A stretch of DNA of 45,841 bases, taken from assembly GCA_028599115.1 (NCBI GenBank), contig JAQRMR010000098.1, forward strand, positions 1 through 45,841, given 5' to 3'. A model generated the notes under the pieces. That model was not told the origin of the DNA. It did no database searches and worked only from the letters and a program-made list of their open reading frames with translations. This DNA is from Methyloprofundus sp. (lineage in GTDB: Bacteria; Pseudomonadota; Gammaproteobacteria; Methylococcales; Methylomonadaceae). Positions 1-8,307 of the stretch are shown in pieces (within the stretch, counting starts at the first letter, position 1; the number at the start of each line of letters is the position of its first letter). A program made the translations under genes and the position numbers.

Positions 1-28
1 GGCCATTATACATCCACAAGGAATACCG

Positions 29-1234
29 TCAAGACTTTATTTTAACTTTTGCGAATTTTCGCTTCCCAACCTGATATATAGCCTCTGAACCTACCGATAC
101 AAGCAATTTATTGTCAGCAAGCTTCTCGCCATCAATTTTAACCGCCCCCTGTTTAATCATTCTATTAGAGTCAGAGGTACTCGATGTTAAACCGGCATCT
201 TTTAATAGTAGTGCTATTGCATAAGCTTCGCCCTCAGCAATTAACTCAAGCTCTTTAATGTCATCAGGAATTGCTCCACGCTTAAATTGCGCTTCAAAAT
301 CTGCCAGCGCTTTAATTGCTGCCGCTTCATCATGAAACCTGGCAATAATTTCTTGAGCTAGCTTAACTTTATAGTTACGAGGATTAGCACCATTATTACA
401 CTCTTGATGCCAAGCGCTAACCTCATCCATTGGCCTAAAGCTTAGTAATTCAAAGTAACGCCACATTAAATCATCAGAAATGGACATAATTTTACCGAAC
501 ATATCATTCGGCGCATCAGATATACCTATATAGTTATTTAAGGATTTTGACATTTTCTGCACGCCATCCAAGCCTTCCAATATAGGCATTGTCATAACCA
601 CTTGCGGTGTTTGGCCATAAACTTCTTGTAACTGCCTTCCCACTAATAAATTAAATTTTTGATCTGTTCCACCTAATTCCAAATCCGCTTTCATTGCAAC
701 GGAATCATACCCTTGTATCAATGGATAAAGAAACTCATGAATAGCAATGGACTGCCCTGCTTTATAGCGCTTACTAAAATCATCTCGCTCCAGCATTCTA
801 GCCACAGTATGTTTTGCTGTTAACTGCACAAAATCAGCGGGTGACATAGCATTCATCCACTCTGAGTTAAATACGATTTTAGTTTTTTCAGGGTCTAAAA
901 TTTTGAACACCTGTTCTTGATAGCTTTTTGCATTTTCTATCACCTGCTCTTTTGTTAGTGCTTTTCTTGTGACATTTTTACCCGTTGGATCACCAATCAT
1001 GCCAGTAAAGTCGCCAATTAAAAATAATATCTCATGCCCTAAATCTTGAAATTGCTTTAGCTTATTAATAAGCACTGTATGGCCTAAGTGCAAATCTGGT
1101 GCCGTTGGGTCAAAACCTGCTTTTATTCGTAGCGGCCTACCCTCAGCTAATTTTTTAACTAATTGCGCTTCTAATAAAATCTCTTCCGTTCCACGCTTTA
1201 ATAGCTCCAACACATCTTCTTGCAATTTATTCAC
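29..1234 (-). CDS. tyrS: Tyrosyl-tRNA synthetase
   Basis: Cytoplasmic class I aminoacyl-tRNA synthetase that charges tRNA-Tyr with tyrosine using ATP. The 401-residue protein shows the class I signature HLGH at residues 49-52 (a HIGH variant) preceded by FDPTAPD, and the second signature KMSKS at 227-231. The C-terminal ~65 residues ([15 protein letters not shown]...) look like the S4 RNA-binding domain that contacts the tRNA. The length fits the ~400-residue bacterial TyrRS subtype. It is transcribed divergently from the M23 peptidase gene, with a plausible sigma-70 promoter between them. I see no T-box leader, as expected for a gammaproteobacterium. Confidence 0.97.
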   Translation of the reverse strand: MNKLQEDVLELLKRGTEEILLEAQLVKKLAEGRPLRIKAGFDPTAPDLHLGHTVLINKLKQFQDLGHEILFLIGDFTGMIGDPTGKNVTRKALTKEQVIENAKSYQEQVFKILDPEKTKIVFNSEWMNAMSPADFVQLTAKHTVARMLERDDFSKRYKAGQSIAIHEFLYPLIQGYDSVAMKADLELGGTDQKFNLLVGRQLQEVYGQTPQVVMTMPILEGLDGVQKMSKSLNNYIGISDAPNDMFGKIMSISDDLMWRYFELLSFRPMDEVSAWHQECNNGANPRNYKVKLAQEIIARFHDEAAAIKALADFEAQFKRGAIPDDIKELELIAEGEAYAIALLLKDAGLTSSTSDSNRMIKQGAVKIDGEKLADNKLLVSVGSEAIYQVGKRKFAKVKIKS

Positions 1235-1262
1235 CTTTTATCATTTAACTAACAATATTATC

Positions 1263-1290
1263 TTTATATAATAAGGCATTCCTACGTCAA
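1263..1290 (-). promoter_or_regulatory. Candidate sigma-70 promoter for tyrS
   Basis: Read on the minus strand, TTGACG (1285-1290, five of six to the -35 consensus) is followed after 16 nt by TATAAA (1263-1268). Transcription would start near 1256, about 22 nt upstream of the tyrS ATG. This is a sequence match only. Confidence 0.5.
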
Positions 1291-1296
1291 ACATCT

Positions 1297-1302
1297 TATA
1301 AT
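1297..1302 (+). promoter_or_regulatory. Possible -10 element immediately upstream of the M23 peptidase
   Basis: A perfect TATAAT lies six bases before the ATG at 1309. If used, transcription would begin at or next to the start codon, giving a leaderless mRNA. No good -35 is seen at the right distance. A second TATAAT at 1267-1272, with TTTAAC at 1244-1249, is an alternative that would leave a ~30-nt leader. Which one is used cannot be decided from sequence. Confidence 0.3.
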
Positions 1303-1308
1303 TAAGAA

Positions 1309-2685
1309 ATGCACTATAAAAATAACTATTATCTCTCAAAACGTCGGAATAAAAAGAAAAAAAGCACAGCTTCGAAACTAATTTTAACGGCTCTCGCCTG
1401 TACTTTTTTTGCAATTAGCAGTTACGCCTTTTTCTCAACGACAACACCTTCTGTTGAAAATAACAACTTACCACTTTCTATTGCTGATATACCCAGCGCA
1501 CTAGATACACCGGAAAAGTCTGTAACAACAAATATACCCGTAGCAAAAATAAAGGCCCATAGCCTACAAAGCCTGTCCACAATCTGGCAAAAACATGAGA
1601 TTAAGTCCGGAGAAAGCCTTTCTCTTATTTTTTCTAAAAATGGCTTAAATCGTTCAGATTTACACAAAATCATTCACGCGAATGATATAGGCTCCCAATT
1701 TGCCGCCATTACCCCCGGAAAAACACTATTAATTGGCCAAAATATCTCAGGAAACCTCAGCCACCTTGTCTACCAAATTAATTTATCTAAAGAACTCAAA
1801 GCAACACGCCTAGATGATGGCAATTTTAAAGTTGAACTCATCATCAAAGAAATTGAAACTCACATTGCTAGCGCATCTGGCACCATTGAGTCTTCTTTAT
1901 TTTGGGCCGGTAAAGAAGCTGGCCTAAGCGATAAACTTGTCATGCAATTAGCCAATATTTTTGCATGGGATATCGATTTTGCACTTAACTTACGTGCTGG
2001 CGACCAATTTTCTTTACTTTACGAAAAGCATTTTATTGATGGGAAGTTTCTTAACACTGGAGAAATCTTAGCTGCTGAATTTATCAATGACGGCCATTCT
2101 ATTAAAGCCGTACGTTATCAAGACCCTGCGGGTAAAATAAGCTACTACACCCCTACTGGCGAAAGTATGCGCAAAGCCTTTTTACGTACACCTATCGATT
2201 TCGCACGAATTAGCTCCCACTTTAATTTAAGGCGCAAACACCCTGTATTAAATAAAATACGCGCCCACAAAGGCGTTGATTATGCAGCAAGAACAGGAAC
2301 CCCTATTAAATCGACTGGCGATGGAAAAATCATCTTTCGAGGCAAAAAAGGTGGTTATGGAAATGTTGTTATTATTAAGCATGGACAGCGCTATAGTACG
2401 CTTTACGCTCACTTATCTAAATTTAAGCGCGGACAGCGCACAGGCACCCGCTTAAATCAAGGCGATATTATTGGTTATGTTGGAAAGTCCGGGTTAGCGA
2501 CCGGCCCTCACTTGCATTATGAATTTCGCGTTAACGGTGTACACCGCAACCCTTTAACCGTAAAGCTCCCCAATGCCACACCAATAAAGAAAAAATATAT
2601 CGCTGATTTTATAGAAAAGGCTTCGTTATTATTTGTCCAGCTAGCTGAAATATCTCCCTCTCAACTGGCTACGACTCAACTCTAG
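1309..2685 (+). CDS. M23 family murein DD-endopeptidase (MepM-like)
   Basis: Periplasmic zinc metallopeptidase predicted to cleave peptide cross-links in peptidoglycan. The 458-residue protein begins with a basic stretch (KRRNKKKK, 11-18) and a membrane anchor at about 23-42. An OapA/LysM-like region follows at about 92-145 (KSGESLSLIFSKNGL), then a linker domain, and the M23 domain at about 300-420. Visible zinc and catalytic residues are H320 and D324 (HKGVD), H368 (YAHL), and H401 and H403 (GPHLHYEF). This order matches the MepM/YebA group (~440 residues). The gene stops 2 nt before anmK, so the two are almost certainly co-transcribed, coupling wall cleavage to wall recycling. No convincing Shine-Dalgarno sequence precedes the ATG. 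Confidence 0.93.
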   Translation: MHYKNNYYLSKRRNKKKKSTASKLILTALACTFFAISSYAFFSTTTPSVENNNLPLSIADIPSALDTPEKSVTTNIPVAKIKAHSLQSLSTIWQKHEIKSGESLSLIFSKNGLNRSDLHKIIHANDIGSQFAAITPGKTLLIGQNISGNLSHLVYQINLSKELKATRLDDGNFKVELIIKEIETHIASASGTIESSLFWAGKEAGLSDKLVMQLANIFAWDIDFALNLRAGDQFSLLYEKHFIDGKFLNTGEILAAEFINDGHSIKAVRYQDPAGKISYYTPTGESMRKAFLRTPIDFARISSHFNLRRKHPVLNKIRAHKGVDYAARTGTPIKSTGDGKIIFRGKKGGYGNVVIIKHGQRYSTLYAHLSKFKRGQRTGTRLNQGDIIGYVGKSGLATGPHLHYEFRVNGVHRNPLTVKLPNATPIKKKYIADFIEKASLLFVQLAEISPSQLATTQL

Positions 2686-2687
2686 TC

Positions 2688-3797
2688 ATGCAGCGCGATT
2701 ACTATATTGGCTTAATGTCAGGAACTAGCCTAGATGGTATTGATGCTGGCCTTTATGACTTCACCAAACAGAAAGCACAAGTTGTTGATTTTTATTACCA
2801 AGCTTACCCAGCTGAAATTAAAGAAAAAATACAGTCCATATCTAATGGTTCGCCACTCTCCCTTACACAATATGGAGAGCTAGATACTCAGCTAGGTGAG
2901 TTTTATGCCCAGGCTTGCCTTAGCCTACTCAAACAAAACAATACAGAAGCTACGACTATAAAAGCAATTGGCAGTCACGGGCAAACACTTTACCATTCGC
3001 CAAATACTGCGCTACCTTTTAGCTTACAAATTGGCGACCCCAATATAATTTGCCAAAGAACTGGAATTACCACTGTCGCTGACTTTCGCCGCAAAGATAT
3101 CGCTGCTGGCGGGCAAGGTGCGCCTCTCGTTCCTGCTTTTCATCGTGCTTTATTTTCTAATCCTGATAAAAATAATGTCATTGTTAATATCGGCGGTATT
3201 GCTAATATAACGATTCTACCTAAAGATGCATCTAAGCCAGTTGTTGGTTTTGATACGGGGCCCGGCAATACCTTGATGAATCATTGGATTAGCCAGCAGC
3301 AAAACAAAGCTTATGATCATAATGGTTCATGGGCCATAACAGGGAAAACACGACAGCGCCTACTCTCTCAGCTAAAGAGTGATGCTTATTTTTCTCAAAC
3401 AATACCAAAAAGTACCGGTACTGAATACTTTTCTGAGCAGTGGTTAAAGCAAAATTTATCCACCCAAACGCAGTATAAACCCGAAGATGTTCAGCGCACC
3501 TTATGTCAATTAACTGCGGAAAGTATTGCGGAAGCTATTTTATTAAATGCACCAGAAACCGATAATATCTTTATTTGCGGCGGCGGAATATACAATAAAA
3601 CGCTAATGAGCTGTTTAGGTGACAATTTAGAAAAACCACTGTTATCAACTGAAACTTTAGGTGTCCCACCTGACCAAGTTGAAGCAATGGCTTTTGCATG
3701 GCTAGCAAAACAAACCCTAGAAGGAATGGCAGGAAATTTACCGGAAGCAACAGGCGCTAGCTCTCCTGTTATTTTGGGTGCCATCTATCAAGCTTAG
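2688..3797 (+). CDS. anmK: Anhydro-N-acetylmuramic acid kinase
   Basis: Phosphorylates and opens the 1,6-anhydro ring of anhydroMurNAc to give MurNAc-6-phosphate, a step in recycling of peptidoglycan fragments in the cytoplasm. The 369-residue length is typical. The sugar-kinase fold signatures are all present: GLMSGTSLDGIDA at 8-20 (phosphate loop), GSHGQT, the family-specific stretch VADFRRKDIAAGGQGAPLVP, NIGGIANIT, GFDTGPGN and CGGGIYN. It follows the M23 peptidase by 2 nt and precedes the DUF3047 gene by 9 nt, so a three-gene operon is likely. Confidence 0.96.
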   Translation: MQRDYYIGLMSGTSLDGIDAGLYDFTKQKAQVVDFYYQAYPAEIKEKIQSISNGSPLSLTQYGELDTQLGEFYAQACLSLLKQNNTEATTIKAIGSHGQTLYHSPNTALPFSLQIGDPNIICQRTGITTVADFRRKDIAAGGQGAPLVPAFHRALFSNPDKNNVIVNIGGIANITILPKDASKPVVGFDTGPGNTLMNHWISQQQNKAYDHNGSWAITGKTRQRLLSQLKSDAYFSQTIPKSTGTEYFSEQWLKQNLSTQTQYKPEDVQRTLCQLTAESIAEAILLNAPETDNIFICGGGIYNKTLMSCLGDNLEKPLLSTETLGVPPDQVEAMAFAWLAKQTLEGMAGNLPEATGASSPVILGAIYQA

Positions 3798-3806
3798 GTA
3801 TTATTT

Positions 3807-4436
3807 ATGGTTTTAGGCATCGTAATAGCATTCTTTTTATCCTTCTCATCTTGGGCTTTTGCTACCCCAATTATTATTGATAATTTTACTCAAGATGACC
3901 TTTCACATTGGCAGAAAAAATCCTTTGTTGGTGAGACTGAATATAAGGTAACTGATTTAGGTTTACGCGCAACGAGCCACTCATCCGCCTCCAGCTTATA
4001 TAAAGAAATTCATATTGATTTAGAAAAAACACCCTACCTTAATTGGTCTTGGCGCATAGATAAAAAACTAAATATTGCTAATGAAGAAATCAAGCAAGGG
4101 GATGACTTTTCCGCAAGGGTTTATATCATCTTTAAAACCGGCTGGGGATTCTGGCAAACAAAATCCTTAACCTATGTTTGGGCAAGTCAAGCTGAAAAAT
4201 TTCAGGCCTGGAAAAGCCCTTATGCCGGCAAAAGTGTCATGGAAATAGCTTTACGCTCCAAAAATGACAAGCTCGCCTACTGGTACACTGAAAAACGCAA
4301 CATACTAGTGGATATCAACAAGCATTTTGGTAAAAAAATTCGTTATATTGATGCCGTTGCTATTATGACCGATACCGATAATACCGGCGGATCCGCCTTA
4401 AGTTATTATAAAAAAATCTATTTTAGTGAACACTAA
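3807..4436 (+). CDS. DUF3047 family secreted protein
   Basis: I recognise this as a DUF3047-type protein; its function is not established. It is 209 residues with an N-terminal signal peptide (about residues 1-20, ending SSWAFA). The mature part is rich in tryptophan and predicted beta strands (LNWSWRI, VWASQA, AYWYTEKRN) and ends with a DAVAIMTDTDNTGG motif that is characteristic of the family as I recall it. Location is probably periplasmic. It is the third gene downstream of the M23 peptidase and anmK. Its last 14 bases overlap tail to tail with the end of arsC on the opposite strand, leaving no room for a conventional terminator between the two operons. Confidence 0.8.
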   Translation: MVLGIVIAFFLSFSSWAFATPIIIDNFTQDDLSHWQKKSFVGETEYKVTDLGLRATSHSSASSLYKEIHIDLEKTPYLNWSWRIDKKLNIANEEIKQGDDFSARVYIIFKTGWGFWQTKSLTYVWASQAEKFQAWKSPYAGKSVMEIALRSKNDKLAYWYTEKRNILVDINKHFGKKIRYIDAVAIMTDTDNTGGSALSYYKKIYFSEH

Positions 4437-4824
4437 CGTCACTTTCTTGCAACAAAGCTGAAACTCTAGCCTTAATCATATCTCTCACCTCATTAAACCC
4501 TAAAGGCTCCATATTTTTAGGGTCAGGAATACTCCAGTCTAATCTTTGTCTTGCTCTAACATCAGGACATTCATCACCACAGCCCATCGTAATCGCATAA
4601 TCGTAATCAAGGTCAGGGATATCGTGTAATGATTTCGAGTAATGCGCACTCAAATCATACCCAACAGCTTGCATGGCTTTTATTGCTTTATCATTAATCT
4701 TGCCAGAAGCCCTTGATCCTGCACTGTACACTTCTAACTTATTTTCACCTTGAATATGTGCAAAGGCCTCTGCCATTTGACTCCGACATGAATTTTCTAC
4801 ACAAACAAATAAGATTTTTTTCAT
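4423..4824 (-). CDS. arsC: Arsenate reductase, low-molecular-weight phosphatase (thioredoxin-coupled) type
   Basis: Reduces arsenate to arsenite in the cytoplasm. From the start chosen here it is 133 residues. It shows the CX5R phosphatase loop at C8-R14 (CVENSCR) and the redox cysteines C82 and C86 in the CGDEC segment, the arrangement of the Staphylococcus pI258 ArsC class, with a DP motif near residue 100. A longer reading to 4857 is open but would overlap arsS. The start at 4824 leaves a 14-nt gap and has a good ribosome-binding site (GAAGAGGG) just upstream. It is last in the arsM-glycosyltransferase-arsS-arsC operon and could supply arsenite to ArsM. The gene end overlaps the DUF3047 gene by 14 bp. 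Confidence 0.93.
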   Translation of the reverse strand: MKKILFVCVENSCRSQMAEAFAHIQGENKLEVYSAGSRASGKINDKAIKAMQAVGYDLSAHYSKSLHDIPDLDYDYAITMGCGDECPDVRARQRLDWSIPDPKNMEPLGFNEVRDMIKARVSALLQESDVSVH

Positions 4825-4838
4825 TATGCCCTCTTCTT

Positions 4839-5789
4839 TTAAAATGCTCCAGTACAACTAGACCCTTGACCAGCAGTACAGCCATAACAATGATCAGCAA
4901 CTGAAATTGACTGTTTTTCAGGCATTGCCGCTAATAATTCACTTAAATGTGTTTTTTTACCGGCTAACGGCAGCTCTAACATTTGGTTAAAATCACAATC
5001 AAAAACATAGCCTTGCCAATCAACATTAATCAGCGTTTTACACATAACATTGTGTAAATTTTCTACTTGATAAGCTTGCTTTAGCTTATCAACATACTTA
5101 GCAAACTGCCCTTTTGAGTCTAAAACAGAACCAAAGCGCTGTATTGGCATATTAGTAATGGTAAATAATTGGTTAAACTGTATAGAAAATTGCTCGGCCA
5201 AAAACTGTCGATAAGCTTCCTGCAATTCTAACTGTGGCGCTGGTAAATTGAGGCCTTGTGGGTTAAAGACTAAATTCAATATTAAGCCGCTACCTTGAAT
5301 TCCATAACCTAATTGATTCAATCGTTTCAATGCTTTAATAGAGCTAACAAAAACACCTTTACCCCGCTGTGCATCAACATTATCTTCTAAATAACACGGT
5401 AACGATGCTATCACTTCCACTTGTTGCTGCGCTAAGAAATCCGCGACATCTTCATAGCCTGGCTCTTCTAAAATCGTTGGATTACAACGGTTCATCACGT
5501 GTAACCCCTGACCTTTAGCCGCTTTTACCAACCATTTAAAGTCAGGATTCATTTCTGGTGAACCACCTGTTAAATCCAGCGACTTAAGTTGATACTTGTC
5601 CGCGAACTGCAAAGCAAGCAGCATGGTTTCACGGCTCATTAATTCCGTTCGATTTGGTCCTGCATTAACGTGGCAATGTGTACAACTGAGATTACATAAA
5701 TAGCCTAAATTCATTTGCAAAGTATGTAATTGCCCTCGTTTAATTTTGGGGAAATCACTGTTTAATAATAAAGGTTTCACATCACGCAT
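4839..5789 (-). CDS. arsS: Arsenosugar biosynthesis radical SAM protein ArsS
   Basis: Radical SAM enzyme of the arsenosugar pathway. Members of this family are reported to transfer the 5'-deoxyadenosyl group onto a methylated arsenical, giving the precursor of oxo-arsenosugars. The 316-residue protein has the cluster motif C32-X3-C36-X2-C39 (CNLSCTHC), an SAM-binding GGSPEMNP stretch, and the cysteine-rich C-terminus CYGCTAGQGSSC diagnostic of the ArsS group (DUF3641 C-terminal region). Some homologues carry selenocysteine; here every candidate position is an ordinary cysteine codon and there is no in-frame TGA. It is flanked by a DUF2064 glycosyltransferase and arsC, as expected. Confidence 0.93.
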   Translation of the reverse strand: MRDVKPLLLNSDFPKIKRGQLHTLQMNLGYLCNLSCTHCHVNAGPNRTELMSRETMLLALQFADKYQLKSLDLTGGSPEMNPDFKWLVKAAKGQGLHVMNRCNPTILEEPGYEDVADFLAQQQVEVIASLPCYLEDNVDAQRGKGVFVSSIKALKRLNQLGYGIQGSGLILNLVFNPQGLNLPAPQLELQEAYRQFLAEQFSIQFNQLFTITNMPIQRFGSVLDSKGQFAKYVDKLKQAYQVENLHNVMCKTLINVDWQGYVFDCDFNQMLELPLAGKKTHLSELLAAMPEKQSISVADHCYGCTAGQGSSCTGAF

Positions 5790-5841
5790 AGTTTTCAGCT
5801 CGAATAAATCGCAGCTACCTTTTTAATTTAAAGAATCGTTA

Positions 5842-6501
5842 TTAAAAAATGTTCGTTAAAAATTTACTTAATTGCTGCTGTTCTTCTGTCGGCTGAGCTA
5901 AGCCTGCTAAACTAACTTGTAATGCATGCAAATCAGCTAATTCATCAACATCCCGACAAGTATCTAAAATTTTTACCGGTGCTAAGGCTTTAATCGCCTG
6001 CAAAAAACTGTCACCTGTATTGGCTTGGCTATAAAGTACATCCGTCCAAATATTTTCAGCAATAACAAAATTACTGCCAAAAAGCCAAAAGCCGCCATCT
6101 TCACTTGGTGCGAAGGCTGATCGTTTCTGACTTGCATCCTCCAAATACACACTCGCCTTAAATATCTCATCAACCGTCATTTGTGGGATATCCGCGCCAA
6201 CCAGCAAAACAAAATCATGCTTTTTTAATAAGCTCTGGTGAACCAAACGCATTCGTTCACCCAAGCCACCTTCGCCTTGCCAAATACACGTTAAATCTTG
6301 CCAGTCTGGATGATTGACTGCTGATTGTTCAGCAACTGCATAATAACAATCTAAATATGTTTGCTGAACAATACTTGAAACAGCAGAGCTTGCTGCCAAA
6401 TGAAAAGCTTCTGCATTGTCTGTTCCTATGGTTTTTGCTAAACGTGTTTTTAATGGCGACAAGCCCACCGTTTTAACAAAAATAGCAATAGCACCTGACA
6501 T
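5842..6501 (-). CDS. DUF2064 / TIGR04282-type arsenosugar glycosyltransferase
   Basis: A GT-A fold nucleotidyl/glycosyltransferase-like protein of 219 residues. It starts with IAIFVKTVGLSPLKTRLAKTIG, the usual N-terminal nucleotide-binding region of the DUF2064 family (positions 5-26), and has LLVGADIPQM near residue 102 as the likely metal/nucleotide-binding Asp motif, then SEDGGFWLFG. Proteins of this family located next to arsS are assigned to arsenosugar biosynthesis on context; the acceptor is not proven. It lies 6 nt downstream of arsM and 52 nt upstream of arsS. Confidence 0.87.
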   Translation of the reverse strand: MSGAIAIFVKTVGLSPLKTRLAKTIGTDNAEAFHLAASSAVSSIVQQTYLDCYYAVAEQSAVNHPDWQDLTCIWQGEGGLGERMRLVHQSLLKKHDFVLLVGADIPQMTVDEIFKASVYLEDASQKRSAFAPSEDGGFWLFGSNFVIAENIWTDVLYSQANTGDSFLQAIKALAPVKILDTCRDVDELADLHALQVSLAGLAQPTEEQQQLSKFLTNIF

Positions 6502-6507
6502 GCTTAG

Positions 6508-7554
6508 TTAACAGCAAGAAGCACTAACTTCAGCAGAGGCAGCCACCACACTCGGCTCACAATCAAATAAGCCAAAATGCGTCGTTTTATCACCTAATAA
6601 TTCAAAATGCGGCGCATAACGGCTAAGTGCCAACATATCAAATGAATTACCGCAAACACGTAATGGCTTGCCGGTTTCAAAATGGTGGTGGTCATCTAAA
6701 TCAAAAGCATGTAGGTGCTCTGCTATTGTTCCCTTATAAATAGCTAACTGCCCAAAATCTTCGCAGCGATCCTCTAAAGGCATTTTAAAAGCACGAATGG
6801 TAATAGATTTAAAAGCCACCATACCAATTTTAGCTTCTACTTCCGCATCCTCTAAAGCAACAGGGCTTTCTTTGACGATACGCACATCAGGGCAGCCCAA
6901 TTCTTGCATAAGACGACGGAAATCTTCCCAATATAAGGCACCGCCCAAACACTCCCCTAATAATATAGGATCTGTTTTTAGCGCTTCAGGAATTCGTCTA
7001 TCGGCATAAACATCAGAAAAATAAATTTCCCCTCCTGGTTTTAAAACACGTAATATTTCAGATAAAACCTGTTTTTTATTCGCCGATAAATTAATTACGC
7101 AATTAGAGACAACTAAATCAATGGAGTTATCAGCAATACCTGCTGTTGCTAAATCTTCGATTTTGCCTTTTTTGAAATCAACATTGGATTGTTTATAAGC
7201 ATACCGCTCAGCATGCCAGTCTCGATATTCATTAGCAATATCAAGTTGCTCATCAGTCATATCAACACCGATTACACGCCCTGATTCCCCAACCAAGCGA
7301 GATAAGAGGTAACAATCACGCCCCGTACCACAACCCAAATCTAAAACCGTACTACCTGCTAATGCTGGAGGCAAAGGAGTTCCACAGCCGTAATAACGCG
7401 CGACCACTTCAGGATGTAAGTCTTTTAATAAAGGACGAAGATAAACAGGAACAGAGTCTAAAGTACAACAAGCGCTGGTTTTTAAATCATCACTTGATTG
7501 CAGCACTTGGCCATAATAGTTTTGTACAGATTCGGTAATAGCAGTATCAGTCAT
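6508..7554 (-). CDS. arsM: Arsenite S-adenosylmethyltransferase
   Basis: Methylates trivalent arsenic using SAM. The 348-residue protein has the class I SAM-binding motif VLDLGCGTGRDCYLLS (70-85) with the acidic VIGVDMT strand after it. It also has the cysteines expected to bind As(III): C29/C30 (SACCTLD), C152 (SNCVINL) and C202 (GECLGGALYW). The C-terminus ends in CC, another ArsM trait. It is the first gene of the minus-strand arsenic operon, so its product probably feeds ArsS. The upstream 315-bp gap to the DUF454 gene carries a possible promoter and a palindrome. No arsR, arsB or acr3 is present in the window. Confidence 0.94.
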   Translation of the reverse strand: MTDTAITESVQNYYGQVLQSSDDLKTSACCTLDSVPVYLRPLLKDLHPEVVARYYGCGTPLPPALAGSTVLDLGCGTGRDCYLLSRLVGESGRVIGVDMTDEQLDIANEYRDWHAERYAYKQSNVDFKKGKIEDLATAGIADNSIDLVVSNCVINLSANKKQVLSEILRVLKPGGEIYFSDVYADRRIPEALKTDPILLGECLGGALYWEDFRRLMQELGCPDVRIVKESPVALEDAEVEAKIGMVAFKSITIRAFKMPLEDRCEDFGQLAIYKGTIAEHLHAFDLDDHHHFETGKPLRVCGNSFDMLALSRYAPHFELLGDKTTHFGLFDCEPSVVAASAEVSASCC

Positions 7555-7615
7555 ATAATTTCCAAAAAATAAAAAATGTACGCATTTCTAAGCTAAACGC
7601 GTATTCTTATCTAAA

Positions 7616-7644
7616 ATTATATGATGAGTCGTAAAGAATAAGAA
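7616..7644 (-). promoter_or_regulatory. Possible promoter of the ars operon
   Basis: On the minus strand a perfect TATAAT (7616-7621) lies 62 bases upstream of the arsM ATG, with a weak TTCTTA (7639-7644) 17 nt further up. Support is only a consensus match in an AT-rich region. Confidence 0.3.
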
Positions 7645-7668
7645 ATCCTTACAAAGAATTTTTTGCAA

Positions 7669-7688
7669 CTATACAAATTTTTGTACAG
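7669..7688. promoter_or_regulatory. Imperfect palindrome, possible operator between arsM and the DUF454 gene
   Basis: CTATACAAA (7669-7677) and TTTGTACAG (7680-7688) form a 9-bp inverted repeat with one mismatch and a 2-nt centre. It sits upstream of the possible arsM promoter, and a TATAAT at 7709-7714 follows on the plus strand. Size and symmetry suit a dimeric repressor such as an ArsR-type protein, but no regulator gene is nearby. Confidence 0.35.
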
Positions 7689-7869
7689 TCGCTATCTGGC
7701 TTAATTTCTATAATGGTAGATAATGATATTTAGCTCTGGCAGCGCAACTTTAAGAGTAATAGCCTTTGAACCCTTTGGTTACTCCTGTCATTTACTCTCT
7801 TTAATAAAGAGCCAAAGCCAAGTAATTATAATAACTTGCCTTACAAAGGCGCTTTTACCCCTATTTAAT

Positions 7870-8262
7870 ATGCGTCAACATATCAAGAAATATAGTTTAA
7901 TCACCCTGGGCCTAGTCTTTGTTATTCTAGGAGTAGTAGGTGCTGTGTTGCCTATTTTACCTACAACACCTTTTCTCATTTTAGCTCTGTCTTGCTTTGC
8001 TAAAAGTTCCCCTCGTTTTCACCAAGCACTGCTTAATAATCGTTTTGTTGGCACTCCATTAAAACAATGGGAAGAAAGTCGTAGCCTTACACGCCGCACT
8101 AAAGTAAAAGCCGCAGCGCTTATTATTTTAACCTTCAGCCTTTCTATTTTTATTCTACAAGGGAAACTCCCCGTACAGCTGGGACTTAGTAGTTTAGGGG
8201 GCGTTTTATTATTTTTTATCTGGCGGCTTAAAGAAACTGAGCAGGTAGAAGCAAAAATATAA
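7870..8262 (+). CDS. DUF454 (YbaN-like) inner-membrane protein
   Basis: A small inner-membrane protein of 130 residues. The frame is open further upstream (to 7723), but the extra residues do not resemble the family, whereas MRQHIKKYSLITLGLVF is a typical start. The first membrane segment has the family signature GVVGAVLPILPTTPFLILA (about 18-36), followed by CFAKSSPRFHQALL, and a C-terminal pair of helices (about 77-118). E. coli YbaN is about the same size; its function is not known. It is monocistronic, facing the frameshifted rhodanese gene tail to tail 45 nt away. Confidence 0.85.
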   Translation: MRQHIKKYSLITLGLVFVILGVVGAVLPILPTTPFLILALSCFAKSSPRFHQALLNNRFVGTPLKQWEESRSLTRRTKVKAAALIILTFSLSIFILQGKLPVQLGLSSLGGVLLFFIWRLKETEQVEAKI

Positions 8263-8307
8263 CCTTGCATACGGTTCTTTAAAAATCATATACCCATTAA
8301 TCTTGCG

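Noticed and set aside
4839-5789. Selenocysteine in ArsS
   Set aside because: Some ArsS homologues are selenoproteins, but this frame has no internal TGA and cysteines occupy the family positions.
7723-7869. N-terminal extension of the DUF454 protein
   Set aside because: The extra 49 codons contain no family motif, and the start at 7870 gives the usual length.
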